NCBI GenBank assembly: GCA_900466005.1
Contig: UEGQ01000023.1
Coordinates: 1 to 38,613 of the forward strand
Direction of reading: 5' to 3'
Length of the DNA stretch: 38,613 nt
DNA from: Hyphomicrobiales bacterium
GTDB lineage: Bacteria; Pseudomonadota; Alphaproteobacteria; Rhizobiales; Rhizobiaceae
Below are positions 1 to 8,800 of the stretch, in pieces. The translations under genes and the position numbers were made by a program. Numbering within the stretch: position 1 is the stretch's first letter; each line of letters begins with the position of its first letter. The notes under the pieces were generated by a model. That model saw nothing but the letters and a program-made list of their open reading frames with translations, searched no databases and had not been told where the DNA came from.

Positions 1-1
1 C

Positions 2-420
2 AATGACTATTTCGACAATCATCGAAATACCGCATCTTGCCGCCAGCAACGGAAGCAAGACTGCTGCAGGTACCGATCCGAAAAGTCGACCTCCGATAAA
101 TGTTCCAACGATGGAGCGAGCGGCCGTCATCAAGAGAAACTCCGGTTCCTGCCGAGGACTGCAAAGCTGCTGTCGCGACCGCACCGGGTGAACCAAACAA
201 TCATGGTGGGCGGGCTCACAGCTAAGAGGTCAGGCTTCCGACGAGCTTGATATCGACGCCGAGAAGCGACGCCACGATTCCGATCGCCAAGCCAGCGGCG
301 ATCCCGGCGGTGGCCTGCACAGGCCGCGAGACCACCGGATTTCCGCCCGCATCAGATCGATGCCGAGAACGAGAACGACGGTCATGGCGATGAGCAAGGG
401 GGCGATCACTCGATAGCGTT
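2..420 (-). pseudogene. TauE/SafE (TSUP) family permease remnant
   Basis: No open frame spans this stretch, but pieces of one membrane protein can be read on the minus strand in shifting frames. They appear in family order: a hydrophobic helix (IAPLLIAMTVVLVLGIDLM), then a piece ending GIAAGLAIGIVASLLGV that runs straight into DIKLVGSLTS and a stop, then a C-terminal piece with VGTFIGGRLFGSVPAAVLLP. TSUP permeases usually have a Gly-rich AGGE-type segment after SLLGV; it is missing here, so there is probably an internal deletion as well as frameshifts. Such proteins export sulfite or organosulfonates, but this copy cannot be functional. It continues past the left edge of the window. Confidence 0.55.
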
Positions 421-589
421 TCCGCTCTCAACTGCCCAGCTCCGACGATCCGATCGTCAAGGAATGACGCCTTCTTCCGGCCGTCGGCGTCGAGCTTTTC
501 GAATGCTCTCGCCACGGGACTCTGATTGAGAATCGTGTTCATCCGCATTTGGAGCGGATCAGCCCTGACCCGCGTGGCCAGGTTTCTTC

Positions 590-713
590 TCAGGTGTCGG
601 GCCCTACCGACCAGGGTCCGATGTAACGCGGACTTGCTGACCGTGATGCCTTTAATCGCGAAGCTCGAACAAGGTCCTGTCCCGGCTATCAACGAGCCGG
701 GACACGGTCGCAT
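590..713 (-). mobile_element. IS630-like transposase scrap (N-terminal HTH)
   Basis: Two overlapping minus-strand frames give DSRDRTLFELRD followed by a stop and, in the next frame, IKGITVSKSALHRTLV. This resembles the second helix-turn-helix of IS630-family transposases, where a conserved leucine-rich helix precedes a GxxVSxSxLxRxL helix. One frameshift separates the pieces, and no DDE catalytic domain or terminal inverted repeats are visible. It is a small decayed fragment at most. Identification rests on a short motif. Confidence 0.35.
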
Positions 714-719
714 CTGTAT

Positions 720-1511
720 GCGCTTCTATTTTCTAGGAATTGCCATCCTCGCCGAGGCGGCCAATTCAGACATGAACGCTCCGCCGCCTATGCACCATTC
801 TACGTGGTCTATGTGTATTCCGCATTTCCCCAAAAATGCGGCTCGCCATACTCTGGGTCGACCCGTTGCTCTGCTTCGGCGCCATGCCAACTGATACAAA
901 TCTGTAGGTGCTTCCGCAATGCAAGACCTCCCCCAGACACCCGTCGTTGTCCTCGTCGCCACCGATCTTGCCAAGCGGAACACCCGGAGGGTCCAGGGGT
1001 TCGCGCACCCACACGGTTTCGCTGTTCGGCCCTATATCACCTCGAATGGCCGAATTGCAGCCGGAGGCTGGCGCGGACGACATCACTCACCAGAACGTCA
1101 CCCAGGCGCTGGCTATGGCAGAGGCCGGCGAACATATCGACCAGTTGCTGATCACCTGCCATGCCCTAGCAACAAAGCTTGGATTGCTGGTGGAACTCGC
1201 CCGCAAGGTACTGCTGTTGGTGGTAGCCGCGAGTGCCGTGGCTGTTGGGAGAGGCACCGACATGTCGAGTTGCCTACCGTCAACATTTTCCTTCCCAACA
1301 CCACCTACTTCGACGCGCTTGATGCCGCCCGCGACGCTTCGATCGACCCCGAGAATTCGCCGGCAAGCGCTCGCGCCGAGGCAGGATTGCAGGTCCGGGT
1401 CTGCGCGTAGAAATGAGTGCGGCTGCAGCCCTCTAAGGTCCGGACCGGAGGTTGCGGACGAATATCCGCCCAACGGCGATCATTGAAAAAGTCCGCATGA
1501 GGGAGAAGTGC
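720..1511. other. No intact gene; decayed or non-coding
   Basis: Several open frames of 60-190 codons overlap on both strands, but none shows a recognisable domain or a good ribosome-binding site. One plus-strand frame around 930-1050 (start PVVVLVATDLAKRNTRRVQ) and another around 1090-1200 read somewhat like protein in adjoining frames, which suggests an old frameshifted gene. I cannot name its family. The last 15 bases hold the ribosome-binding site of the next gene. Confidence 0.4.
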
Positions 1512-3104
1512 ATGACCGACCGGACGCTAATCCGAAGTGCTCGCATCATTGATGGAACCGGTTCGCCGTGGTATCGCGGAGATGTCCTGATCGATGACGG
1601 TCGCATCTTGCGGATCGGGACCGGCCTCCCACGAGAAGCGGCGGACATCGTCGTCGAAGGCACGGATCGCTATCTTGCGCCTGGTTTCATTGATGCCCAC
1701 TGCCACGACGATCTTATATTACTGCGCGAGCCTGACCGGCCGGAAAAGGCTCTTCAGGGTGTGACGACCATTGTCGCCGGAAACTGCTCCTTTTCCCTCT
1801 ATCCGGCCGTGAACAAATCGCGGGAAGACCTGCGTCAGCATTTTTCGGGACTGCTTGGCGAGACGGAAGATCGGGAGATATTCAACGACCTGCGGTCCTA
1901 TCGCGAGCGACTGGAAGGTCAGGGAATTGCGCTCAATCTCGTGTCCCTTGTCGGCCACGCAGCTTTGCGCCTCGCGACTGTGGGGCACGATCGCAGGCAT
2001 GCGAGCGAGAGCGAAATCAACGCGATGTGTGCGATGCTAGACGACCAGTTCTCGCAGGGCGCGGCGGGTCTGTCGCTCGGACTCGTTTATCCCCCGAGCG
2101 CATTCGCCGACATGACCGAGATGGTAGCGCTGGCCCGCGTCGTCCGCCGCCATGGCAAGGTCCTCGCAGCCCATATCCGCGCCTATGAGGCGGGACTGCT
2201 TCCGGCGATGGAGGAGTTCGCCGACATTCTGCGCCTGTCGGGCGCCGCTGGGCTCCTGTCGCACCTGCAGTCGGCGGGACGGCCCAACTGGGGCCAGATC
2301 CCGGTTGCACTGGACAGGCTGGAGGCCATGCGCCAGGAGGGCGTCGACATCAGTTTCGACATGTATCCCTATCCGGCGGGCAGTACCTGGATCCTGCAAT
2401 TGCTGCCGCCGGCCACGATGGATGGCGGCCTCGAAGCCCTCAAGAAGCGGCTTGAGGATGAGTCCTTCCGAACACTCCTGCGACGCTGGGTCAGTCAGGG
2501 CGGCCCGGAATTCGACGGCCAGAGCAAGGTATCCCTGATCGGATGGGAAAACGTGCGACTTTCAGCGATCGGCATCGACGCGTTGAAGAACTTCGAGGGG
2601 TTGGACATGCAAGCCGCGGCGGAGCGGCTTTCTGTTGAGCCGTTCGACCTCATGCTCCGTTTCGTTCTGGAGGATGATGGCCAAACAGGGATCATCCTGT
2701 TCCAGCTCGACGAGGAAGACCTGAAATGCGCCTGTTGCCATCGCCTTTACATGGCGGGCTCGGATGGCTTGCCACGCCCGGGATCCAGGCCTCATCCGCG
2801 GGCGTTCGGGACTTTTCCGCGCATTGCGGGGCCGCTTCGGCGGGACAGGAAATGGTTCGGGATCGAGGATGCCGTTCGGAGGATGACATCGGTTGCCGCC
2901 CAGCGATTTTCGTTGCTGGATCGCGGCGTCGTCCGGCCCGGCATGGCAGCCGATCTGGTGCTGTTTTCCGATGACATCGCCGATCGCGCGACCTTTGAAC
3001 GATCGACGGAAATGGCCACCGGTATTTCCCATCTCTGGGTCAACGGAAGGGCGGTGGTTGTCGACGGGAGGCTGACGGGAATCCGTCCTGGCCGCGTGAT
3101 CTGA
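1512..3104 (+). CDS. N-acyl-D-amino-acid deacylase (D-aminoacylase family)
   Basis: A 530-residue amidohydrolase-superfamily protein expected to hydrolyse N-acyl-D-amino acids to a carboxylate and the free D-amino acid in the cytoplasm. The N-terminal beta-sandwich strand (RSARIIDGTG) leads into the metal motif DAHCHDD (His63, His65), and a Cys in AGNCS (Cys92) sits where D-aminoacylases have their metal-binding cysteine. Histidines in AAHIRAYE and LLSHLQSAG and the Asp of GSDGLP complete the usual set. The C-terminus has the family signature HPRAFGTFPRI and an amidohydrolase end (GMAADLVLF). The ATG at 1512 is preferred over an in-frame ATG 60 nt upstream because GGGAGAAG lies just before it. 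The gene converges with the next one, with 3 bp between stops. The true substrate is not determinable; D-hydantoinase-like activity is an alternative. Confidence 0.86.
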   Translation: MTDRTLIRSARIIDGTGSPWYRGDVLIDDGRILRIGTGLPREAADIVVEGTDRYLAPGFIDAHCHDDLILLREPDRPEKALQGVTTIVAGNCSFSLYPAVNKSREDLRQHFSGLLGETEDREIFNDLRSYRERLEGQGIALNLVSLVGHAALRLATVGHDRRHASESEINAMCAMLDDQFSQGAAGLSLGLVYPPSAFADMTEMVALARVVRRHGKVLAAHIRAYEAGLLPAMEEFADILRLSGAAGLLSHLQSAGRPNWGQIPVALDRLEAMRQEGVDISFDMYPYPAGSTWILQLLPPATMDGGLEALKKRLEDESFRTLLRRWVSQGGPEFDGQSKVSLIGWENVRLSAIGIDALKNFEGLDMQAAAERLSVEPFDLMLRFVLEDDGQTGIILFQLDEEDLKCACCHRLYMAGSDGLPRPGSRPHPRAFGTFPRIAGPLRRDRKWFGIEDAVRRMTSVAAQRFSLLDRGVVRPGMAADLVLFSDDIADRATFERSTEMATGISHLWVNGRAVVVDGRLTGIRPGRVI

Positions 3105-3107
3105 CTG

Positions 3108-4295
3108 TCACGTTCGGAGACGGGTAACGGCCTTGCGGACCCAGTCGAGCCGGGCCTTTGGGATCAGCCCGTAATTGTAGAAATTGATGCCGTCAGCGCC
3201 GCCCGCTCGGGCGGCCTTGGCTCGCAAGGCAAGGTCATCGGCTCCACGCATTTCCGGATAGAATACCCGAAAGCCCGCTCCCAGATATTTGTCCGGACCG
3301 AGGATGTCGCGGCCGTTCCTCATGAGGGCCGCGACGTCGTCCACTTCCATGTCATAGCCGCAGAGAATGGCGCCGTCGCACGCCTTGCCGACAGCAGCAA
3401 GGTCCACGCCGCCGATCCAACCGTCCTTGAGATCGATCAGCACGATCTTGCTGGCCTCGTCGGCCTGCTCGCGGATTTCGCGAACAAGGCTGGTGACGGG
3501 CTCGGTGCGCCAGGCGAGGAGGGCATATAGATCGGGATCGTCGCGAAAGGCGGAAATGCCTTTGCCCGGAAAGTCCGCAAACTGAACTTCGGGAACCGCG
3601 CGCTCGCAGGTCTCTGTGAGAAACTTGCGAACGACCTTCCGCGCACCGTCGATGTTGATCCCGACGCGCATGGCGGCCGTGCGGCAATGGTCGCAGAAGC
3701 AGAGGGAAAACAGGAAATCGTCCTCAGGAGTCAGGCCGACGCCGTCCTTCTCATGGTGGAAACCGTGCAGGAAGCCCATGAAATTCGGGCTTTCGAGTTC
3801 AACCATGTCGGGCTTATAGCGGCTGGTGATATCCCGCACCATCGTCGTGACATAGTCGCGGGCGGCAGGGCTCGACGGGCAGAGATTGAACGGATTGGGA
3901 TCGCCGAACGCATTGCGAGTGACATCACCGGGATGAAGCAAGCCGAGGCGCGTGTTGTGAAGACACACCGTCCAGCAGGAAACGGACATGCCGCCCTCAT
4001 CACGAGCCCTGATCAGGGTGTCCAGCATATCGCCCCGCTCGGCGACGTTCCGCGCCATGAGCGGTTGGATGCGCTTTTGCTCCCAGAGCTTCGCCTGGGG
4101 GCGATAGTAGACGGTGCCGTCTTCCGGGAAATAGGATTTTCGGTCGGGGCTTCTCGGTTGCAGGAAATGGCCGGCATGATAGGAGGTCGCCAGACTGACG
4201 TTGTTCAAACCTGCCCGGTCGTGCAATTCGACAGTCAGCCTGTCCAGACCCTGATCGTGGATGTCCCAGGAATAGGTCCACATCGCAAGTCGCAT
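3108..4295 (-). CDS. Uncharacterised TIM-barrel-like protein with a CxxC-type motif
   Basis: About 395 residues, with no signal peptide or membrane segment. I do not recognise the family with certainty. It begins MRLAMWTYSWDIHDQG and describes a likely beta/alpha barrel: a Trp/His-rich first half (SYHAGHFLQPRSP, WTVCLHNTRLG), a central cysteine cluster (LCFCDHC, about residue 210), and a late DLKDGWIGG strand followed by Gly-rich GINFYNYGLIPK. CFCDHC resembles small zinc motifs found in some glycosyl-hydrolase-like barrels. ATG 4295 has AAGGCGAG just upstream; in-frame starts further upstream exist up to 4328. It follows the cyclodeaminase-family gene closely and is the last gene of that minus-strand run, so it likely works in the same pathway, perhaps on the sugar-like part. 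Confidence 0.7.
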   Translation of the reverse strand: MRLAMWTYSWDIHDQGLDRLTVELHDRAGLNNVSLATSYHAGHFLQPRSPDRKSYFPEDGTVYYRPQAKLWEQKRIQPLMARNVAERGDMLDTLIRARDEGGMSVSCWTVCLHNTRLGLLHPGDVTRNAFGDPNPFNLCPSSPAARDYVTTMVRDITSRYKPDMVELESPNFMGFLHGFHHEKDGVGLTPEDDFLFSLCFCDHCRTAAMRVGINIDGARKVVRKFLTETCERAVPEVQFADFPGKGISAFRDDPDLYALLAWRTEPVTSLVREIREQADEASKIVLIDLKDGWIGGVDLAAVGKACDGAILCGYDMEVDDVAALMRNGRDILGPDKYLGAGFRVFYPEMRGADDLALRAKAARAGGADGINFYNYGLIPKARLDWVRKAVTRLRT

Positions 4296-4334
4296 GCTCG
4301 CCTTCATCTTCGTGGCCATCGCCGGCAAGCCCCG

Positions 4335-5306
4335 TCAGAACTCAACCGCGGATCCCAAACCCTTTTCCGCGGCACGCCGGACAGCGAGGTCGGCGACAAC
4401 CAGATCCTGCAACGACACGCCGGTTCCGTCGAAGATCGTGATCTCCTCGGCGGACCTGCGTCCTTCGCTGATACCAGAGATCACCTCGCCGATTGAGCCG
4501 CGAATGTCGCTCTCCTTGATCAACCCCTGCGCATAGGCGTGCTGGAACTCGCCGATACTGATCGATTGGGCCGCTTCGTCGACGAAGAGCGCGGCAGCAG
4601 AGACGAGCCGTGGATCAAGCTCCTGCTTGCCTTTCGTGTCGGCGCCCATAGCGGAGATATGCGTTCCCGGCCGAACCCAAGCCCGGTCAACCAAGGCGTT
4701 GGTAGAGGGTGTGACGGTGATTAGAATGTCGGCGAGCCGGGCGACGTCCTCGCGGTTCTCGTGGGCATGGTAATCAAGGCCGAGCTCGACAACCGTCTTG
4801 CCGAAGGCGGCCAGGTTGTCCGGCGAGGGATCCCATGCATGTACGGTCGTGATCTCACGGACAGCAAGGGTGGCCCTCAGTTGATAGGCGGACTGGGTTC
4901 CCGTTCCGATGATGCCGAGGACCTCCGAATCCGCTCGGGAAAGGTGCTTGGTGGCAATCGCGCTTGCGGCACCCGTACGGACGCCGGTGAGGTAATTGGC
5001 GCTGACGAGCGCCGATGCCCGCCCGGTATTGAGGTCGAATAGGAGCGTGGCGGACTGATGGTTCGTCAATCCGCGCACCAGGTTGTGCGGCCAGTAGCCG
5101 CCCGCCTTGAGACCGAGAAACGGCGCGGAGACATCGGCTCCCGTCTTCACGCCGAATACGGCGTCCGCATGGCCGACGGCCTCTCGGACAACCGGATAGT
5201 TCCTCGCCAGGCCGCGTGCCATGGCCGCAAAGGTCTGCTCGACGGCCAAGATGGTCTCCTCGATGGTGACGAGCTCGCGGGCCAGAGTTTCGGAAATGAT
5301 CAGCAT
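4335..5306 (-). CDS. Ornithine cyclodeaminase/mu-crystallin family; iminosuccinate-reductase-like
   Basis: A 323-residue NAD(P)-dependent enzyme of the OCD/mu-crystallin family, whose members reduce imines or deaminate amino acids. The Rossmann motif GIIGTGTQS lies near residue 137. The segments PVVREAVGH, GLKAGGYWP, GLTNHQSATLLFD, MGADTKGKQELDP and AQSISIGEFQHA are the kind seen in the branch holding iminosuccinate reductase (BhcD) and 1-pyrroline-2-carboxylate reductase; that placement is from memory of the family, not a search. The start has GGGGA six bases upstream. It lies between an SDR upstream and the unknown barrel downstream with short gaps, probably as one operon. With a D-threonine-aldolase-like gene in the same block, conversion of an amino acid or imine intermediate is a fair guess. 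Confidence 0.85.
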   Translation of the reverse strand: MLIISETLARELVTIEETILAVEQTFAAMARGLARNYPVVREAVGHADAVFGVKTGADVSAPFLGLKAGGYWPHNLVRGLTNHQSATLLFDLNTGRASALVSANYLTGVRTGAASAIATKHLSRADSEVLGIIGTGTQSAYQLRATLAVREITTVHAWDPSPDNLAAFGKTVVELGLDYHAHENREDVARLADILITVTPSTNALVDRAWVRPGTHISAMGADTKGKQELDPRLVSAAALFVDEAAQSISIGEFQHAYAQGLIKESDIRGSIGEVISGISEGRRSAEEITIFDGTGVSLQDLVVADLAVRRAAEKGLGSAVEF

Positions 5307-5327
5307 GCTTAGTCCCCGGTGATAGTG

Positions 5328-6122
5328 TCAGGCTTCTAGGATGAATTCGTCGATCATGACATTCATGCCTGCCAGCATGCCGCCATCGACCGGCAGGGCA
5401 ACTCCGGATATATATCCGGCCTCGTCGGATCCGAGAAAGGAGACAGCTCTGGCAATGTCCATGGGCTCTGCGACGCGACCGAGCGGATACCAGCGACCGA
5501 GCTTCTGGAATATGTCCGGGTCCTTCTGCTGGCGAATGCTCCAGGTGATGTTTTCGGTTCGCACCGAACCAGGGCACACTGCGTTGCAGCGGATGCCGTC
5601 GCGGCCGAATTCGGAGGCCACCGACATGGTAAGGTTGATGACGCCGGCCTTGGCGGCACTGTAGCTGGGATTGCCGAAGTAGCGCATCCCGTTCACCGAT
5701 GCGATATTGACGATGGCGCCGCCACCCCTGGCTCGCATGCGCGGGATGATCGCCCTTATGCAGTGATAGGTGCCGTTGAGGTTGACGTCGATCTCGCGAT
5801 GCCAGGATTCGAGCTTCATCCCTTTAAGGTCGCCGGCATCGGTAAAGGCAGCATTGTTGACAAGAAGGCTTACAGGTCCAAGCGCTGCCTCGGCAGTGGA
5901 AAAGGCGCCCTCGACTTGGGCGGCATCGGTGATGTCGGCTTTGACGAAGACCGCGCGCCCGTTGGCCTCGACGATCTGGCCGACCGTCTCGCGGCCCCTT
6001 GTCTCATCCACTTCCAGAACGGCAACCGCGGCGCCCTCGGCAGCCAGCTGGCCGGCTATGCAGCGACCGATGCCGTGGCCTGCACCCGTAACAATCGCAA
6101 TGGTCCCGTCATGGCGCGGCAT
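5328..6122 (-). CDS. SDR-family oxidoreductase (classical)
   Basis: A 264-residue classical short-chain dehydrogenase. The cofactor motif TGAGHGIG lies at residues 12-19, NNAA near 89-92, and the catalytic Ser142, Tyr154 and Lys158 are in IASVNG and YSAAK. The C-terminus ends in the usual GVALPVDGGM and a short tail. ATG 6122 is chosen because AGGAG lies eight bases upstream; the frame stays open to 6344 but the added part has no SDR character. It leads the minus-strand group SDR, cyclodeaminase-family enzyme, unknown barrel, and is divergent from the epimerase-fold gene across about 240 bp, which should hold both promoters. Substrate unknown, probably a sugar, polyol or hydroxy acid. Confidence 0.88.
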   Translation of the reverse strand: MPRHDGTIAIVTGAGHGIGRCIAGQLAAEGAAVAVLEVDETRGRETVGQIVEANGRAVFVKADITDAAQVEGAFSTAEAALGPVSLLVNNAAFTDAGDLKGMKLESWHREIDVNLNGTYHCIRAIIPRMRARGGGAIVNIASVNGMRYFGNPSYSAAKAGVINLTMSVASEFGRDGIRCNAVCPGSVRTENITWSIRQQKDPDIFQKLGRWYPLGRVAEPMDIARAVSFLGSDEAGYISGVALPVDGGMLAGMNVMIDEFILEA

Positions 6123-6361
6123 ATCCCGGCTCCTGTCGATCATTTGATGCGTTGGAGGCGACGGCAACCTTTTCGCGCCGCATCTCCCTTCGTCATCGAC
6201 AACTAACGGCGGACGGTTCAATCTTCCAATGCAGAACTGACATGACAGGATCACGATTTCGCATTCGCCTTGCCGCAACACGCGGGCGTAGGGTGAGGTG
6301 ATCAGTCCGTCGGATGGCCTCCGGGGGATTCGGTGGCACCGCATAAGTAAGGGGGTATCGA

Positions 6362-7237
6362 ATGAAGAACATTGTCGTGACCGGTGGCAGCGGCAAGGCA
6401 GGCCGGGCGGTGTGCCGCGGTCTCGTGGAGCATGGCTACAACGTCCTGAACATCGACATGCAGGCGTCGAAGGATCCCGTCTGCCCGTTCTACAAGGTCG
6501 ACCTCAACGATCTCGGCCAGGTCATCGACGCCATGCAGTGGAGCGGCGGCAAGGATCATCCCTTCCGCAAGTTCCGCACGCCGGACGCGGTCGTCCATCT
6601 CGCAGCCATCCCCGCTCCTGACCTGATGCCCGACGACGTCATCTTCCGCAACAATGTCGTGTCGACCTACAATGTCTTCGATGCGGCGATCCGCGTCGGT
6701 GTCAAGCGTATCGTCTGGGCATCGAGCGAAACCACGCTCGGACTTCCCTTCAGCCCGTCGAACCCGCCTTCCTATGTGCCGGTAGACGAAGACCATCCGA
6801 TGCGTCCTGAAAGCGCCTACTCACTGTCGAAGGACCTCGGAGAGGAGATGGCACGGCAGATGCAGCGCTGGAATCCGGACACGACCTTCATCGGACTGAG
6901 ACTTTCCAACGTCATGGAGCCCGCGGACTACGAACGTTTCGCCTCGTGGCAGGACGATCCGCACTTCAGGGAATGGAACTGCTGGGGCTATATTGACGGG
7001 CGGGATTGCGCGCAGGCGGTACGGAAGGCATTGCATGTCGATCTTGTCGGCGCTGACCATTTCATCATCGCGAACGCGGATACCGTGATGGCGCGCGGCA
7101 GCGCCGAACTGATGGCTTCGATTTTCCCGAACGTGGCCGTCAAACGTCCTGTCAAGGGGCGGGAAACGCTCCTGTCGATCGACAAGGCTCGTCGTGTGCT
7201 TGGCTATGAACCTGAGTACAACTGGGGTCAGACCTGA
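6362..7237 (+). CDS. NAD-dependent epimerase/dehydratase, uronate-dehydrogenase-like
   Basis: A 291-residue extended SDR. The N-terminal TGGSGKAG (residues 7-14) binds NAD; SSET (about 121-124) and Y153-x3-K157 in YSLSK provide the active site. Length and the short C-terminal domain match uronate dehydrogenases, which oxidise hexuronic acids to aldarolactones, more than UDP-sugar epimerases of 330 residues or more. AGGGGG precedes the ATG. It stands first on the plus strand, before a sugar transporter operon but separated from it by a terminator, so it has its own transcript. Uronate specificity is an inference; other sugar oxidations are possible. Confidence 0.82.
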   Translation: MKNIVVTGGSGKAGRAVCRGLVEHGYNVLNIDMQASKDPVCPFYKVDLNDLGQVIDAMQWSGGKDHPFRKFRTPDAVVHLAAIPAPDLMPDDVIFRNNVVSTYNVFDAAIRVGVKRIVWASSETTLGLPFSPSNPPSYVPVDEDHPMRPESAYSLSKDLGEEMARQMQRWNPDTTFIGLRLSNVMEPADYERFASWQDDPHFREWNCWGYIDGRDCAQAVRKALHVDLVGADHFIIANADTVMARGSAELMASIFPNVAVKRPVKGRETLLSIDKARRVLGYEPEYNWGQT

Positions 7238-7274
7238 CAGATTTCTTCCGGCATATAGCGGTGGTTATGAAGAA

Positions 7275-7298
7275 GGCGGGGTCAGGCCCGCCTTTTTT
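7275..7298 (+). terminator. Rho-independent terminator
   Basis: GGCGGG and CCCGCC pair around a six-base loop (GTCAGG), followed by six T residues. It lies 38 bases after the stop of the epimerase-fold gene and separates it from the transporter operon. Confidence 0.85.
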
Positions 7299-7491
7299 GC
7301 GTTTTGTGCACAAGAGCGGCATGGCTGTATCTCACGCCTCGCGGCTATGCCGCATCTTCATGCCTTCATGCGATAATAGTATTTTAACCCGCCTTAATGC
7401 TGTCGCACAGTGTCCTCGTCAAGTCGAAAGCCTGAATGCGAAATGCGTCAGGTAGAAGAAGGGATAGCGACCCCATGAGGAGAACAGATCG

Positions 7492-8724
7492 ATGAATTTC
7501 AGCATTCGGAGTGCAATGACGGCATCCGCACTGGCCGTGGGCATGGCCTGGGCAGGGGCTCCGGCCCATGCGGAGACGCAGGTCAATTTCACCGTCGCGG
7601 AATATAGTTCCAAGACCGGACCCTTCTTCCAGGAAATGGCGGACGCGTTCCAGCAGGAAAATCCCGACATCAAGATCAACATACAGGTGGTTCCGTGGGA
7701 CACGCTCCTGCAACGTCTGACCACCGACATTGCCGGAGGACAGGCGCCGGACATTTCGATCATCGGCACACGCTGGCTCGTCGATTTCGAACAGCAGGGC
7801 ATCGCCGAGCCGGTCGATTCCTACCTTACACCGGAATTCAAGGCGACCTTCATCGATACCTTCATGTCGCCGTCGGTCATCGATGGCAAGATCATGGGCC
7901 TGCCGGTCGCAGCATCCGCTCGCGCCATGCTCGTCAATACCGAGCTTCTGGACAAAGCGGGCGCCAAGGCTCCGACCAATTGGGACGAGTTCTACGAGGC
8001 TGCCAAGAAGCTGAAAGCCTTGCCGGATGTGTTTCCTTTCGGCCTCCAGGGCAAGGAAATCGAGACGGACGCGTACTACTACTACAGCCTCTGGACCCAT
8101 GGGGGCGACATCCTGAAGGCTGACGGCACCTCGGGCCTCGACACACCGGAAGCGCTCGCAGCAGCAACGCTGTACAAGAAGCTGATCGACGAAGGCCTGA
8201 CCCAGCCCTCGCCGACCAATTACAACCGTGAAGAAATCTTCAACATGTTCAAGCAGGGCAAGCTCGGTATGGTATTCACCTTCCCGATGCTGATCCCACA
8301 GATCAAGGCGGAAGCTCCCGACCTGAAGTATGCGGTCATGCCGTTCCCGGAAGGAAAGGCCAAGGCCACCTATGGTGTGACCGACACGCTGATGCTCTTC
8401 TCCTCGTCACAGGTGAAAAAGGAAGCCTGGAAGTTCATCGAGTTTTCCTACCGGGATGAATGGCGTCAGAAATTCGACCTCGGCGAAGGATTCCTGCCGG
8501 TGACGAAGAATGTCGCGGCACTCGACAACTTCACCAACGACCCGGATATCGCCGGCTTTGCTGCAGGCCTTCCTTATGCCAAGTTCGCTCCGACCATCGC
8601 CAACTGGGAAGAAATCGCCGACGTGACGGTTCGCACGATGCAGCAGATCTATCTCGGCCAGGCCCAGCCCGAAGAGGCCCTCAAGGCCGCCGCTGCCGAA
8701 ATCAACAAGATCCGCGGCAAGTAA
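7492..8724 (+). CDS. CUT1 ABC transporter sugar-binding protein
   Basis: A 410-residue periplasmic solute-binding protein of family 1 (maltose-binding type). Residues 1-27 are a signal peptide with cleavage expected after AHA. The mature part shows family signatures: FQQENPDIKINIQVVPWDTLLQRL, GQAPDISIIGTRW, and the late GEGFLPVTKNV found in many rhizobial sugar-binding proteins. GAGGAG sits ten bases before the ATG. It delivers substrate to the two permeases and ATPase encoded immediately downstream. The 254-bp gap before it, after the terminator, should hold the operon promoter. CUT1 systems carry oligosaccharides, polyols or glycerol phosphates; the substrate cannot be read from sequence. 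Confidence 0.93.
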   Translation: MNFSIRSAMTASALAVGMAWAGAPAHAETQVNFTVAEYSSKTGPFFQEMADAFQQENPDIKINIQVVPWDTLLQRLTTDIAGGQAPDISIIGTRWLVDFEQQGIAEPVDSYLTPEFKATFIDTFMSPSVIDGKIMGLPVAASARAMLVNTELLDKAGAKAPTNWDEFYEAAKKLKALPDVFPFGLQGKEIETDAYYYYSLWTHGGDILKADGTSGLDTPEALAAATLYKKLIDEGLTQPSPTNYNREEIFNMFKQGKLGMVFTFPMLIPQIKAEAPDLKYAVMPFPEGKAKATYGVTDTLMLFSSSQVKKEAWKFIEFSYRDEWRQKFDLGEGFLPVTKNVAALDNFTNDPDIAGFAAGLPYAKFAPTIANWEEIADVTVRTMQQIYLGQAQPEEALKAAAAEINKIRGK

Positions 8725-8732
8725 ACGAGACG

Positions 8733-8760
8733 AAAAGGGGCGGCGACTGCTGCCCCTTTT
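8733..8760 (+). terminator. Intercistronic hairpin after the binding-protein gene
   Basis: AAAAGGGGC pairs with GCCCCTTTT around a ten-base loop, running into a T-rich end. It lies between the binding-protein and first permease genes. Such hairpins commonly stabilise the upstream message or terminate part of the transcripts, giving more binding protein than permease. Confidence 0.75.
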
Positions 8761-8800
8761 TCGATGTCATGTCCGGCGGACCAGGACGGGAAGCCCCCTA

